64,000 nt of DNA from Bilabrum cf. latius. Taxonomy: Eukaryota > Bigyra: Bicosoecida > Bigyra > Bicosoecida. Where the stretch lies: positions 2,356,001 through 2,420,000 of the forward strand of contig OZ237735.1 in NCBI GenBank assembly GCA_965178125.1, in the 5' to 3' direction. Below the pieces are notes generated by a model. It worked only from the letters and a program-made list of their open reading frames with translations. It searched no databases and had not been told where the DNA came from. The stretch's first letter is position 1, and each line of letters opens with the position of its first letter. The position numbers and the translations under genes are program-made. This document shows positions 21,382 to 32,600 of this stretch, piece by piece.

Positions 21382-24300
21382 ACGTTTGGGATCCCGTGTT
21401 GCGTTGCAGTGTGCATCTCGAGGCCTTGTTTGTACTCATCACCGAGCCTCGCGCTGAGCAGCTGCAGTGGTCGCAACAGCCGAGCGTTGCTGTAAACAAT
21501 TTGCTGCAGTGTGTAACACAGAAGCATTTCGTAATTTTCCATGAAGTGAGGTAACCAAAGGAACAAATAGGGTTCCGGCACCAGCGGCTAGCGTATCCAT
21601 TCCGTTTAGTTTGGGTTCGTGTTCCTCTCTTTGCTCTGTTGCAGGGTTCTGTACCTGTACGGGTCCTAGACTGGCGCAGCGAAGAGTATAGCAGAGGTAA
21701 GATCATGCACAATTACTAATTCAGATGTACTATCTACATAGTGGGTCCAGCAAAGCCCGGTACTGCGCAAGACAAGACGCACAACAGGGCAAGAAAGATC
21801 CTTGCACGTTTCCTTTGTCACAGGAGTTGCATGCGGAGTCGCTCCGACAGGAAATTGACGGTGTTTTAGACACACTCAATGCCGTAAAGGACGTGAGTTG
21901 ATCCTGGAACGGGTGATACGAGACCGCACTGTTCGCACCTTGCTTGTGCACGTGCCACGTCGATCGGTTCATTTTGGCCCAAGCGTAACGCTACACCGCA
22001 GGCTGACCTGACCGAATACACCAGTGTGGTTATTGTTTGTTCTACCACAGGAAATGGCGATCCTCCGGACAATGCGGACAGGTTTTACAGGAAACTGCGT
22101 CGTCGCCGCGATCCCGTGTCCATGGAGGGTGTTCGATTCGCAGTACTGGCCTTGGGGGACACAAACTATGACAAGTTCTGCCACTGCGGTAAAATCATCC
22201 ACGCAAAGATGCTCGAGCGCGGCGGGACACCCTTCCATGAGCTCGGGTGTGCGGACGAGGCCATGGGACTAGAATCGGTGGTTGATCCGTGGACTGAGGG
22301 ACTTTTCGAAGTTCTCAAGCAGATGAAATCCAGCAGTGACGCAGGTGCCAGCGAAAGCAAAGAGCCAGAGGCGAAGGAAGCTCCCGCGCCCAAACCAGGC
22401 CCCACAGCTGCGACTTCCAGCAATCCCATGGATATGCTGAAGCAGATGCAAGCGAAGCAAGGCCACAGCAACGCGTCCGAGCCTTCCCATAAGGCTGCTG
22501 CATCTAAACCTGCGGAAGCTACGAGCCCTGCCCCAGCACCCACTACAGCACCTGCCCCTGCCCCTGCCCCTGCCCCTGCCCCAGCACCCGCCCCGAAGCC
22601 CGCACCGGCCGCAGCCACTCTCGGGGGCGGAGGCATGTCTCTCCTCGCCCAGATGAGGGCCAGGGCCGCGGCAGCCTCTGCCGCGAGAGCCACGCCGGCG
22701 TCGAGTGGTGCGGGAAGCGGAGGCCCTGCAGGGAGCAGCAGCAGCAGCGGCAGCGGCAGCGGCGGCCAGCCGGCGCTCATCAAGCGGCAGTCAGCAGGGA
22801 AGGCCTCATAGGCGCAGGCGCCCGCCCCGCGGCAGTCGACTCACGCGCACGGTTCGCGCGCACCGCTGGCACCCGCGCCTGTGAGCAGTGGAACCAGGTC
22901 CTTCAAGTCCTTGTTCCCTGGAGTCGCTCGGCGCCTCAAGTCAGACCCGTCGGGCGGCGCGTCGGGCAAGCCAGCCGCTAACGCTGCCGACCCCAGCAGG
23001 CCCGTGTCTGCTCTGCAGAGGCGCCGAGCAGCACGCGCAGCAGCGGGTGGAGGATCATCGGCCTCCAAAGCACCGCGCCTGGCGCCACTCCTCGTGGAGG
23101 TGTCAGATACCCCCGGTGACGCGAACCCTGGAAAGCAGGCATCGGCGGAGGTTGACCCGGCCACGCCAATGGAGCAGGCCCGCGCGCTGGAGCCGTTGCC
23201 CGCACCATCAGGCCGCATAGCGCTCGCAGAGCACCCGAGGAACGCCCTGTACGATGCCGCGGGTGGGATCGGCCTGTCTGCCGCCTCTCCCGCCAAGTGT
23301 CCCATCAGGTCTGCCAGGTACCTCACGAAAGGAGGGCCCAGTGCGCCGAGGAGGGTGATCCACCTGGAGCTGGACCTCCGTGGGACCACGCTGGAGGGGA
23401 GGTACGTGCCTGGGGATGCCATTGGCGTGCTGTGCAGGAGCGAGAAGTCCAATGTAGAGGCCCTCTGTAAGCGGCTCGGCTACGAGCCGTCGGCTCGGGT
23501 GCTGCTCCGCGGCGTGTTGGGCAGCGATGGTGACAGCCGCCAGCCGCTTCCAGAGCACCTCAAGAGGGCTGGTCTGAGGCCGCGCGTCTCCGAGGTGCTT
23601 TCGCTGTGCGTAGACATCAACGCCCCGCCGAGAAAGCAGGTGCTTGCACTGCTGGCTGCACACACCAGCGTAGCCAGCCAGAAGGCCTCCCTGCAGGCCA
23701 TGTGCGAGAACAGCAAGGCGGGCAAGCAGCTCTACGAGTGCTTCGTGCACTCGCAGCAGCTCTCCCTGCTGGACGTCCTTGGCTTCTTCCCTTCTTCGCG
23801 ACCCCCTTTGGCCGCTCTTCTCTCAGCACTGCCTCCGCTCGCCGCGAGGTTCTATTCCATCAGCAGCTCCCCGCTCGACAATCCCTCCGTCCTCAGCTTT
23901 GCCTTCACGGTTGTTGCGTACAGAACGGGGGCTAAGGCCGACCAAGTCGAGGCCGCGCGTGCAGCGGCAGGCGACGACAAGAAGGAGCCGGCATCTTCGC
24001 GTGCCAAGCAAGACGGCGTCGCGTCGGTGGACTGCATGCCTGGAATAGGCTCTGTGATCCGCCAGGGCGTGTGCACGGGGTACCTCGAGCGGCTGTGCAA
24101 GAAGCCCCTGCAGGCATCCATCGCTGCAGTGAGGAAAACGAGGCTGGCTGGTGCTGCAGGTGCCTCCATCGGCCTCGAGTGGGACAGCGAGCACGAGGAG
24201 GATGACTCTGGCAAGGAGGGCGGGCCAGAGAGCGACCGCAGCGAGGCGTCCCTCGGCGGTGTGAAGGTCAGTGAGGGGCCGCAGGACGGCGAGGCAGAGC

Positions 24301-26050
24301 AGGACGAGGACGAGGAGATGGAGGAGGAGGTGCCTCTGGGGCACGGGCCAGCTGCATTCTCGCTCGGTGCCAGCGCCAGCGGGGCAACAGAGGGGCAGAA
24401 GAACCCGTGCCTCGCAGTGTTCCTGCGTCCAGCATCGGAGTTCCAGCCGCCTTCATCGCTGCTCCCGCCTTTGATTCTGATCGGGCCGGGGACAGGGGTG
24501 GCACCGTTTCGGTCCTTCCTGCGCCACAGGGCAGCGAGGCGCAGGGATGCCGAGGAAGCCGCGGTGGCTGCATCGTCTGGCATGTGGCGCGGCGCCTTCG
24601 GCATCAGCGGACTCGCAGATCTCGAGGAAAGCAAAGAGGACATGCGCGAGCACGAGGCATCGGGCACGTCCGAGCTGGAGGAGAAACGTGGAGCAGCAGC
24701 GGTGTCGTCCAAGGCTCGGCTGCAAGAGGTGGATGTGGGCAGATGGGGATCTGCTGTGACGGCTTCTCCGGCCAAGGTGCCGCCGTCCAAGCACGGGAAG
24801 GCAGCCGGCTCCACTGGCAGCGTGGGGTCTTGGATGGCCAACGCTGCACAGAGGGCGATGCGGGCGGCACTGCAAGGAGAGCTCCCAGCTACTGGATCGG
24901 GGGGAGCTTCGCCGCTCGGTGGAGCTACATCTACCAACGGTGGTGCGGGCATGTTGCACGTGTCCACGCAGGGCATTCCCTCTGCCAGGTCCGCCGAGCT
25001 GATCGCGGATGCAGTGCAGCTTCGAGGCGACTAGGCATCGGTGGGGAGCGACGAGCTTGCCAAGGCCGAGGCAGCAGCGGTTGCCAGCGCGCGGATGGCT
25101 GCCGCTGCTGCTGCCGCCGTCCTCAACGTGACTGGAAGCGTCTGCGACGGGCCGGCGGGTCCATCCGAGTCGCCCTCCGCCAGCGCGGATGCTCTCCTGG
25201 GCCTGGCTCGCCTCCGGTCTCGCCTGGCTCTGGGCACGTGTGCCAGCTTCCAGGCGCCCCCGAGGGAGATCGCAGCGGCGCATCGGCTGGTGCGCGCGCT
25301 GGATCGGGAGGAAGCTGCGGAGTGCGCCGACTCGCGCAGCCCCATCGCTCGCACCAGGTCCTCTGGCCTGCTGGCGTCCAACCCCGAGCAGGTGCCGGCG
25401 ATGGGCGGAAGGCCGGCCGTGCCGGCGGGTGACGTGCTGCTGCTGTTCGGCAACCGCAGAAGCAGCTACGACTTCCTGTATCGGCGCGACTGGGCCTCGC
25501 TGCTGCAAGGGGGCGACCTCACCGAGCTGCACTGCGCCTTCAGTCGGGAGGGCCGCAGCGGCAAGCCGGCGCATGACCGGAGACACGATGATGACGATGG
25601 CATCCAGGGCGTGGTGGAGGGAGCCAGGACATACGTGTGGAACCGCATGCTGGAGCCTCAGGTGGCCGACAGGCTCAGGCAGCTCATCGTGAAGGAGGGC
25701 GCCTACGTGTACGTGTGCGGTGACGGCGCGGCCATGGCGCGGGATGTGCACCAGGCCCTGACTGCGGTGCTGGCGGGCGGGGAGGCCGTGGTGGAGGCGG
25801 CGGTGCGGGCCGATGGCAGCGGGGGGCGGGCCTCCGACGTGCTGCAGGCGAGCGTGAAGGCCCTGCCGGGCATGAGCGAGTCTCAGCGCGCTTTGGTGAG
25901 CATGATGGAGCAGGGGAGGTATGTGCGGGACATCTGGTCCTGAGCGGTGTATTGACACAGACGAAGATGCACAGCGGCACAGAGCCCACTTTGAGATAGA
26001 CTTCGGAAACTCTGCAATTGATGGTGCGTCATCTCATTCGCAGACGCAAG
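19516..26050. repeat. Segmental duplication, copy 2 (WH2-MTRR block)
   Basis: Second copy of the block at 1-6530, in the same orientation, with offset 19,515 at its start and 19,533 after the Ala-Pro tract. Single differences mark the limits of the identical core: 600 versus 20133 and 3350 versus 22883. Two in-frame codon losses in the MTRR part (one Val, one Asp) keep the frame, which suggests both MTRR copies remain functional. Confidence 0.9.
21541..25943 (+). CDS. MTRR: Methionine synthase reductase, diflavin, copy 2
   Basis: Paralogue of the gene at 2008-6416 with the same four exons: 21541-21545, 21645-21696, 21824-21892 and 22002-25943 (1,355 residues). The FMN domain and linker are identical to copy 1; the FAD and NADPH parts differ by scattered substitutions. 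TAG at 21667-21669 is the Gln of YGSQTG and TAG at 22809-22811 matches copy 1. A third TAG (25032-25034) replaces an AAG Lys of copy 1 in a variable insertion. Under the standard code this would truncate the protein before the NADPH-binding C-terminus (GNRRSSYDFLYRRDW, YVYVCGDG), yet the downstream sequence is fully conserved, so I read it as Gln. Confidence 0.9.
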
Positions 26051-26752
26051 AAAAATCCTGCCCCCGGTCCCGCGGACCCACTGGGCTTCACCCCGAACGA
26101 CTGGTTCTTCACCAGCCCACATAAATACACTGTCGTCGCCTGTGCCGGTGTCCACCTCTTCTTCTCTATCTCCTGACCTCCTGCGTCCACCGCGCCTTCC
26201 GGCTCGCCTCTGCTCCCTGTTGCTTCAATCCTGATGTCCGAGTACATATAACAGAAGCGACGGGGAGCAGATGTGAGCCGAAAGATGAGGGGGGCGCAGG
26301 AGGACAGGGGGTGAAGAGGAACAAGAGGGGGATACCGGCACAGGCGGCAACAGTGCGGTGTCAACAGGGAGAACACAACGGGAGGAATGGGGGCTCCAGG
26401 TGCAAGGTCCGAGGGAGACGCGGGTGGCAGCGGGCTGCGTGGCCAGCAGCGCGCAGAGGGCCAACAGGTGGGTGGACAGATGGGGCGCACGGCAGGTCGG
26501 CCAGGACCGGCGCGTGCAAGCTGAAAGGATAGGGCCAAGGTGGCAGTGTATGGAGCAAAGCACACGGTCCCTAGGGCGGGGAACAGGAACAGGAAGCCAT
26601 GTGGCAATGAGGCCAGTCGCGCGCATTGGGAAAGTCGCGTGCACATTCGTAGTGTCAGATGAAAACCGCATTCAGGTGTGCTGGTGAAGAACCAGTCGTT
26701 CGGGGTGACGCCCAGTGGGTCCGCGGGACCGGGGGCAGGAATTTTTCTTTTT
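26049..26752. repeat. Dispersed foldback-type repeat, copy C
   Basis: Both inverted arms are present, but the left arm is missing most of its middle: it jumps from the C-rich end directly to the central tract near 26128. The palindrome centre is near 26225-26270. The right arm is complete and ends in the same C-rich sequence followed by T and A runs. It fills the gap between MTRR copy 2 and the TAA of zinc-finger gene C, the position copy A holds in the first block. The remaining 25944-26048 is MTRR 3' flank. Confidence 0.8.
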
Positions 26753-26756
26753 TCAA

Positions 26757-28457
26757 TTACTGGTGCTTGCGCTCGTCCAGATGCACTGTGGACAAGTGCC
26801 TCCTGAGTGAGCCTGACTCCCCGAATGACTTGCCGCACACACTGCACTCGTGCTTGCGCTACCCCAGATGCACAGTGGACATGTGCCTCCTGAGTGAGCC
26901 TGCCACACCGAATGACTTGCCGCACACACTGCACTCGTGCTTGCGCTCGCCCAGATGCACAGTGGACATGTGCGTCCTGAGATGGCCTGCCTCCCCGAAT
27001 GACTTGCCGCACACACTGCACTCGTGCTTGCGCTCGCCCAGATGCACAGTGGACATGTGCGTCCTGAGTGAGCCTGCCTCACCGAATGACTTGCCGCACA
27101 CACCGCACTCGTGCTTGCGCTCGCCCAGATGCACAGTGGACACGTGCTTCCTGAGATGGCCTGCCCGCCCAAATGACTTGCCGCAAACCATGCACTCGTG
27201 CTTGCGCTCGCCCAGGTGCACAGTGGACATGTGCGTCCTGAAAGTGCCTGCCAACCCGAATGACTTACCGCACACCATGCACTCGTGCTTGCGCTCGCCC
27301 AGGTGCACAGTGGACAGGTGCCTCCTGAGATCGCCAGCCTCCCCGAATGACTTGCTGCACACACTGCACTCGTGCTTGCGCTCGCCCAGGTGCACAGTGG
27401 ACAGGTGCCTCCTGAGATCGCCTGCCACACCGAATGACTTGCCGCACACACTGCACTCGTGCTTGCGCTACCCCAGATGCACAGTGGACATGTGCCTCCT
27501 GAGATCCCCTGCCCGCCCGAATGACTTGCCGCACACACTGCACTCGTGCTTGCGCTCGTCCAGATGCACAGTGGACATGTGCGTCCTGCGTGAGTCTGCC
27601 CGCCCGAATGACTTGCCGCACACACTGCACTCGTGCTTGCGCTCGCCCAGGTGCACAGTGGACATGTGCCTCCTGAGTGAGCCTGCCAAACCGAATGACT
27701 TGCCGCACACACCGCACTCGTGCTTGCGCTCGCCATGATGCACAGTGGACATGTGCCTCCTGAGCGAGCCTGCCACACCGAATGACTTGCCGCACACACT
27801 GCACTCGTGCTTGCGCTCGCCATGATGCACAGTGGACAGGTGCGTCCTGAGTGAGCCTGCCCGCCCGAATGACTTGCCGCATTCCATGCACTCGTGCTTG
27901 CGCTCGCCCAGGTGCACAGTGGACATGTGCCTCCTCAAGCTGGCCATGGTGCCCAGCACTTTCCCGCATACCTCGCACTCATACCCGTCAGCTGACACAT
28001 CTCCAGCTGCTTCCCTCCGCCGCCTCTTCGCCCTATCATCCTAGACGACGTCCAATACCTCCACATTCAAAACTGCCTGCCTGCCGCGTTTCTGCCCCAG
28101 AGAGGCGCTGCTGCTGTCGCCTGCAGTTGCACCTGAGCTCGCCTTCATCGATGATTGCACCGCCTGCTGCGATACTGCGCTGCTGCTGGATGATCCTGAC
28201 GCCACATACGACACGGGACTACTAGACTGAGGCTGGACGATGGCCCAAACTAGATCGCGACTTGGATCCCGTGCCCTGCCTTTCGAATACACACCACGGT
28301 GTCCATGCCTGCCATTGCGAGTCCTTTCTCTTGTTCCTCCACTTGTCCCTATGCATCTGTCGGGGGCTTCGATATCACTTTCGCACGCATCGCTCTCGCT
28401 GGAGTCGCTGTGGACGAGATCGATCACCTCCTCGGAGCTTGGACCGGCTTGCGCCAT
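26757..28457 (-). CDS. C2H2 zinc-finger array protein C (14 fingers)
   Basis: A 566-residue member of the family. The chosen ATG (28455-28457) gives MAQAGPSSEEVIDLVHSD; an upstream GTG in frame lacks support. In-frame TAGs lie at 28041-28043 (before D-D-R-A-K-R-R-R, as in gene D) and in two finger linkers (27468-27470 and 26859-26861). After a divergent first finger (CEVCGKVLGTM) come 13 family-type fingers. Helix positions -1, 3 and 6 vary (for example V-S-R, L-T-T, R-H-K, E-H-T). One finger (RADSRRTH) loses the core Leu, and one has CSKSFG in place of CGKSFG. It ends DERKHQ-TAA. It occupies the place in the second block that gene A has in the first. Confidence 0.9.
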
Positions 28458-28745
28458 GGTGCTATTGGGCAGTCGATGCTCCTCCACGTGTGTAACTTGT
28501 AGATATATATCGGGCCGACTGGCTGGCGGCTGCAGAACGAAAACCAGCGACTGACAAACAGAACGATCTGGAAGCGACCTAGCACCCTGCAGTAGACTGC
28601 TCTACTTCGATTTCGCCCGACCTGGTCTCAGAGCTCTTCTCGAACAGGTCAAACGCCAACGCCAAGATGGAGACTTCAAAGACGGAATGAGTCGAAATCG
28701 AGAGATCTTGTCATCCACTCCGAGTCGCCGCGCCGCGACAGCGGA
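28458..28745 (-). promoter_or_regulatory. Upstream region shared with zinc-finger gene D
   Basis: About 290 bp upstream of gene C closely match 47021-47310 upstream of gene D. The match covers the 5' leader and probable promoter and then fades out. Genes C and D are therefore a recent duplicate pair with the same promoter. I cannot point to a specific box. Confidence 0.65.
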
Positions 28746-29628
28746 ACCTACAACTTGGGCCCGCGTCCCGTGCACTTTCTGTCGCGCAGGGACGGCCAAA
28801 TTCTACACAGCATGCAGAATTAGTCGGCAAAAGCAAGTGTGAGAGACGCACCAAATCGTGCGCAGGAGTTCCAAATTAGTGCTCGGGGCAGACCAAAAAT
28901 CGGAACCAGCTAACAACGCGTGTGGCGAGTGATCTTCATGTGTGCCACGAAGTTCAAAATGACTGCAAATGAACATAGTGCGCAGAACCATTGCCCGGTG
29001 AGGTCGCCGATGCTCACCAGTAGCAGTCGCATGCACGAAGTCAGCTGCTATTGCCGATGCTGCAGCTCTCAATGTGATTGGATGCGTCAGCCACGGGTGG
29101 GCCTATGAGACCGCAAGCTGTCATAATGGGCAAGCCACTCGGGTAGGCAGGCAGGCAGCTTGAGGAGTCAGTGATGGCACACGTGCTCCGTGCAGCCGCA
29201 CGAGCGTATGCCCTACTGACTGCTCCATACTTCGGTCGCTCGCCCCACTGCACCCTGGCAGCTCCTGCATCCCTGCTCTGGATTGGGACGACTTCTAGCT
29301 TGCAAACCGAAGCCATATCATCGCCCATAGTCTACAAGTACATTCAATTTGAGATAGTTGGACTGCTTTTAATGTGAACGGCAGATATCGGCTTCTCCCC
29401 CACCCTCCAAAGCTCAGCGACCAACTCGTGCGACCAATACGTGCACAGCCACTGGCATGCATTGCAGTTGCACGAAGATGCAAGTGGAGATGCCGGTGCG
29501 GGACCACTATAGTTCTAGAAGCAGGATAAGCAAAGGCCTGCTTGAAGGAGGAACAGGACCCTAGCATTTCGCATTTAGTCGTTTTCTCGACATCTCGCAT
29601 CAGCAAGTTTTGTGTTTCTGGCAAGGAA
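28746..29628. other. Intergenic between gene C and the surface-protein gene
   Basis: Divergent spacer of about 880 bp, AT-richer than the genes. It must hold the promoter of the giant gene starting at 29629. A short stretch near 29128-29150 (GGCAAGCCACTCGGGTAGGC) faintly resembles the finger repeat but is too short to call. No RNA gene is evident. Confidence 0.5.
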
Positions 29629-32600
29629 ATGCACAGAATTCTTCGCTACAATCACGGGCGGGTTGTTGGCGTGCGCGCCTGTCTCTTGCTGCTTCTGGTC
29701 ATTGCCTAGTGTCTGACACGTAAGTTATTGATGATGCGCTGAATGCGCGTTGAGCTTCATGGTTGACATGTACCAATCGCGAGTTATTCGTACCTTGTTG
29801 ACTAGTACTTGCTGCATCTCAGACCAACTCTCCACATTTGTCATCCGCAGCAACTAGAGCATCATGCACCAATGGAATAAAAGACACATAGGGTTAGCTT
29901 CATGAGTAACTTAGTGCTCAAAAGTTCCGCTAAATTGAACCATAACCCCACGGGAACGCAGTTGGCGCTCCGCACCATCAGTCGCACCATGCTAACGTTT
30001 CGACGGCGACTTGTCTAATTGAATGATTTGGTTTCGCAGAGTACGGCGTAGACTGTGGTGGAGCATGCACTGCTGCATGTGACGCAGAATCGCTTAGGAT
30101 TCGAGACAATTACGGCACCGATGCGGTACTGGAAGATGGGCGGGCCATCACGGTGGGATCGTCAGAGAGCTCGTGCCCGGGTTCGTGGAGCAGATCGGGC
30201 TCGTACATCCACCAGCGCTCAAACTGCTAGACGAGCTGGTCTGGAATCGTTACAGACACGCAAAATAGGTGCCACTCGTGCGGTGCGGGCACAGTATATC
30301 TCATGCAACGGTGAGTCGACTCCACGCAGCGACTGGTCCCGAGAATGCTAGTGGAACGCAGCTGCTGTGCTCCTATCAAACGAATCATTTGTATTGTTTC
30401 ATGAATTCAACCGCAGTCTCGGTAGTTTGGGTGACTTTGTAGCCGAGTTCACCCTTCGGTCGGACGACAACGACGAGTTCGGGGTGGTTTGGTCGCACTC
30501 TGGAGGTGCGGGGACGGCCGCAAGCAGCTTGTACCAAATATCATACAGCTACGGCTCGAGATGCATCTAGCTGGTTCGTCGTGAAGACACCACGAACACC
30601 TACCTACAGAAGACTGCAAATTCGGACACATTCCGATACCCCATCCGCACCTACTTCAGCGTGCGGTTGACGTACATCCAAGGCTACATCAAGTTTGAGA
30701 TTAGGCACTCAGGCTCGACGTACATCACTGCCCTTGAGTACACTGACCCAAGCCCGCTTGGCGCCGGGAACATTGGCTTCTCCAGCTGCAGCTAGCAGGA
30801 CAAGTGAGACATGCTCGTTGATGGCAGACTGCAGGGCCAACTGACGATTATCCCCCCTACACTGAATCGACATACCACGCATTATACCATGCACCTGTCT
30901 GCTCGTCTCGCAGCTACTATCGCATCGACTCCCTCCGTCTGCTGGACAACACCTGCGACCGTCTCTTGCCCAAGTCGTCCTCCTCACTCAAGATTCACCT
31001 GACATCCGAGTCGTTCATGCAGAGCAACATCAACGAGGCCATCGGGCGGTGGCGTGACATCAGCGGTTACGGCAACCACGCATGGACGGCGTCCAGCTCA
31101 CAGTACCCAAACGTGGTTCGCAGCCGATGGACGGGGCAGAAGGTCGTCAGCTTCATCGGCAGCGACATGCTCAGCATGCACGGAGCCTACTACCTCGACC
31201 CCCGCGCAACTGGCATGTCTCTGTACATGGTGATGGACCCGAAGCAGGAGACGGGCTCGATTCTGGAGGGCCCACCAAGGAGGCCTGGGGGCCCTCGTAT
31301 TCATACCGAGGATTTCTCTGGAATTCCCAGCGGCTCGGGGTACGTGAACTCGAACTCGCTCCGGAACGAGAACTTGTTCCGCTCCCGTTTCACTCTCGCG
31401 AGAGACGGGGCCAGGATGAGCAGTAACGACTGGGCACAGGTGAAGAATGGTCTCTTCGAGACAAGAGACACGAATGGCTGGCTGCTTCTCACTTTGGTGG
31501 ACGTAAACATCGCAGGGAGTCAGGACGTGGTCGTGCGGTACAGCCTGCACCGGTACGGGTGAGCTATGGCAATGGTCTGCTTTAGGCATATCTACAGACT
31601 GCTACAAGTCTACACTTCTTTGTTGCGTCTATTTTTCCTCGCAGCGGCCACGAGAGCTCTGACTGCGTTGAAGCTTGGGCCAGCTTCAATGGAGGCAGCT
31701 CGTACTCGAGACAGCACAGGCACTGCGGAGATGGTGGCTGGGCGCAGTACAGCTACAATGTGCCACCCACAGCTACCCGGGTACGCGTCCGGTTTCGAAT
31801 GACGCAGACTAGCGGGGCTGAGATTCACCAGCTAGATAACATCTACATCGAGGGCCAGCCAAAGTCCGTTTCTGTCGGCTTCTCCTCATCGGCCGTGCTT
31901 TCGGCGGGCATCGGCGTGAGTCCTGCGCTGCAGGCATCCCGCACGGTTGCATCAAGCACATTAGCCTCCAGCGACAAGCCGATCCTGGTCTCCGTGCGCG
32001 TGACGCCATTCAACAGCGACAGGAACTCCCGCCTTCGCCTATCCATGGACGGCGTGCAGTTCTACGACGGCAACCGGGCAGGCTTCACGGATGGGTCGTC
32101 GTTCATGTACCACGTTTCGAACCTCTTCGACGGCGGCCAGGAGGGTCTCCTGTACGAGATGCAGGTGCACGACCGAGGGCTGAGCGATAACGACCACAGA
32201 GAGGTGGAATAGTCCCTGCTTACCAAGTACAGGATCTCAAGCAGCACAACCACGTGTCCGAGCCTCTCTGGAGATGGCAGCGCTTGGGGATACAGCGGTT
32301 CAACTCGCGTGACTAGCAGCCAGTGCATTACGGGGCGTACTGCACAACAGTGTTCCTTTGGCTGCAACTCGGGTACTGCCCCTGTGCGAGGCCAGCAAAC
32401 CCGCACGTGTACCAACTTTGGGTTTTGGGGCGGCGTTCCGCTAGCTTGCGCACAGAGCTGTCCCAAGCTGTCTGCGGCACGGTCAGTTGGGTGCGAGCGG
32501 TCCTACATCAACGAGAGCTTCCGGTCCGGCACAGCCACGCGTGGTGGCGGTTCTGACAGGCTGGTGGCCCTGCCGTGGCGCGGGTCCACAACCGGGTGGA

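Noticed and set aside
26757-28457. 84-bp tandem units that could be taken for a satellite or CRISPR-like array
   Set aside because: There are no repeat-spacer alternations; each unit is a coding zinc finger.
29120-29170. Possible relic of a zinc-finger repeat (GGCAAGCCACTCGGGTAGGC)
   Set aside because: The match covers about 25 bp with changes and lacks the Cys and His codons.
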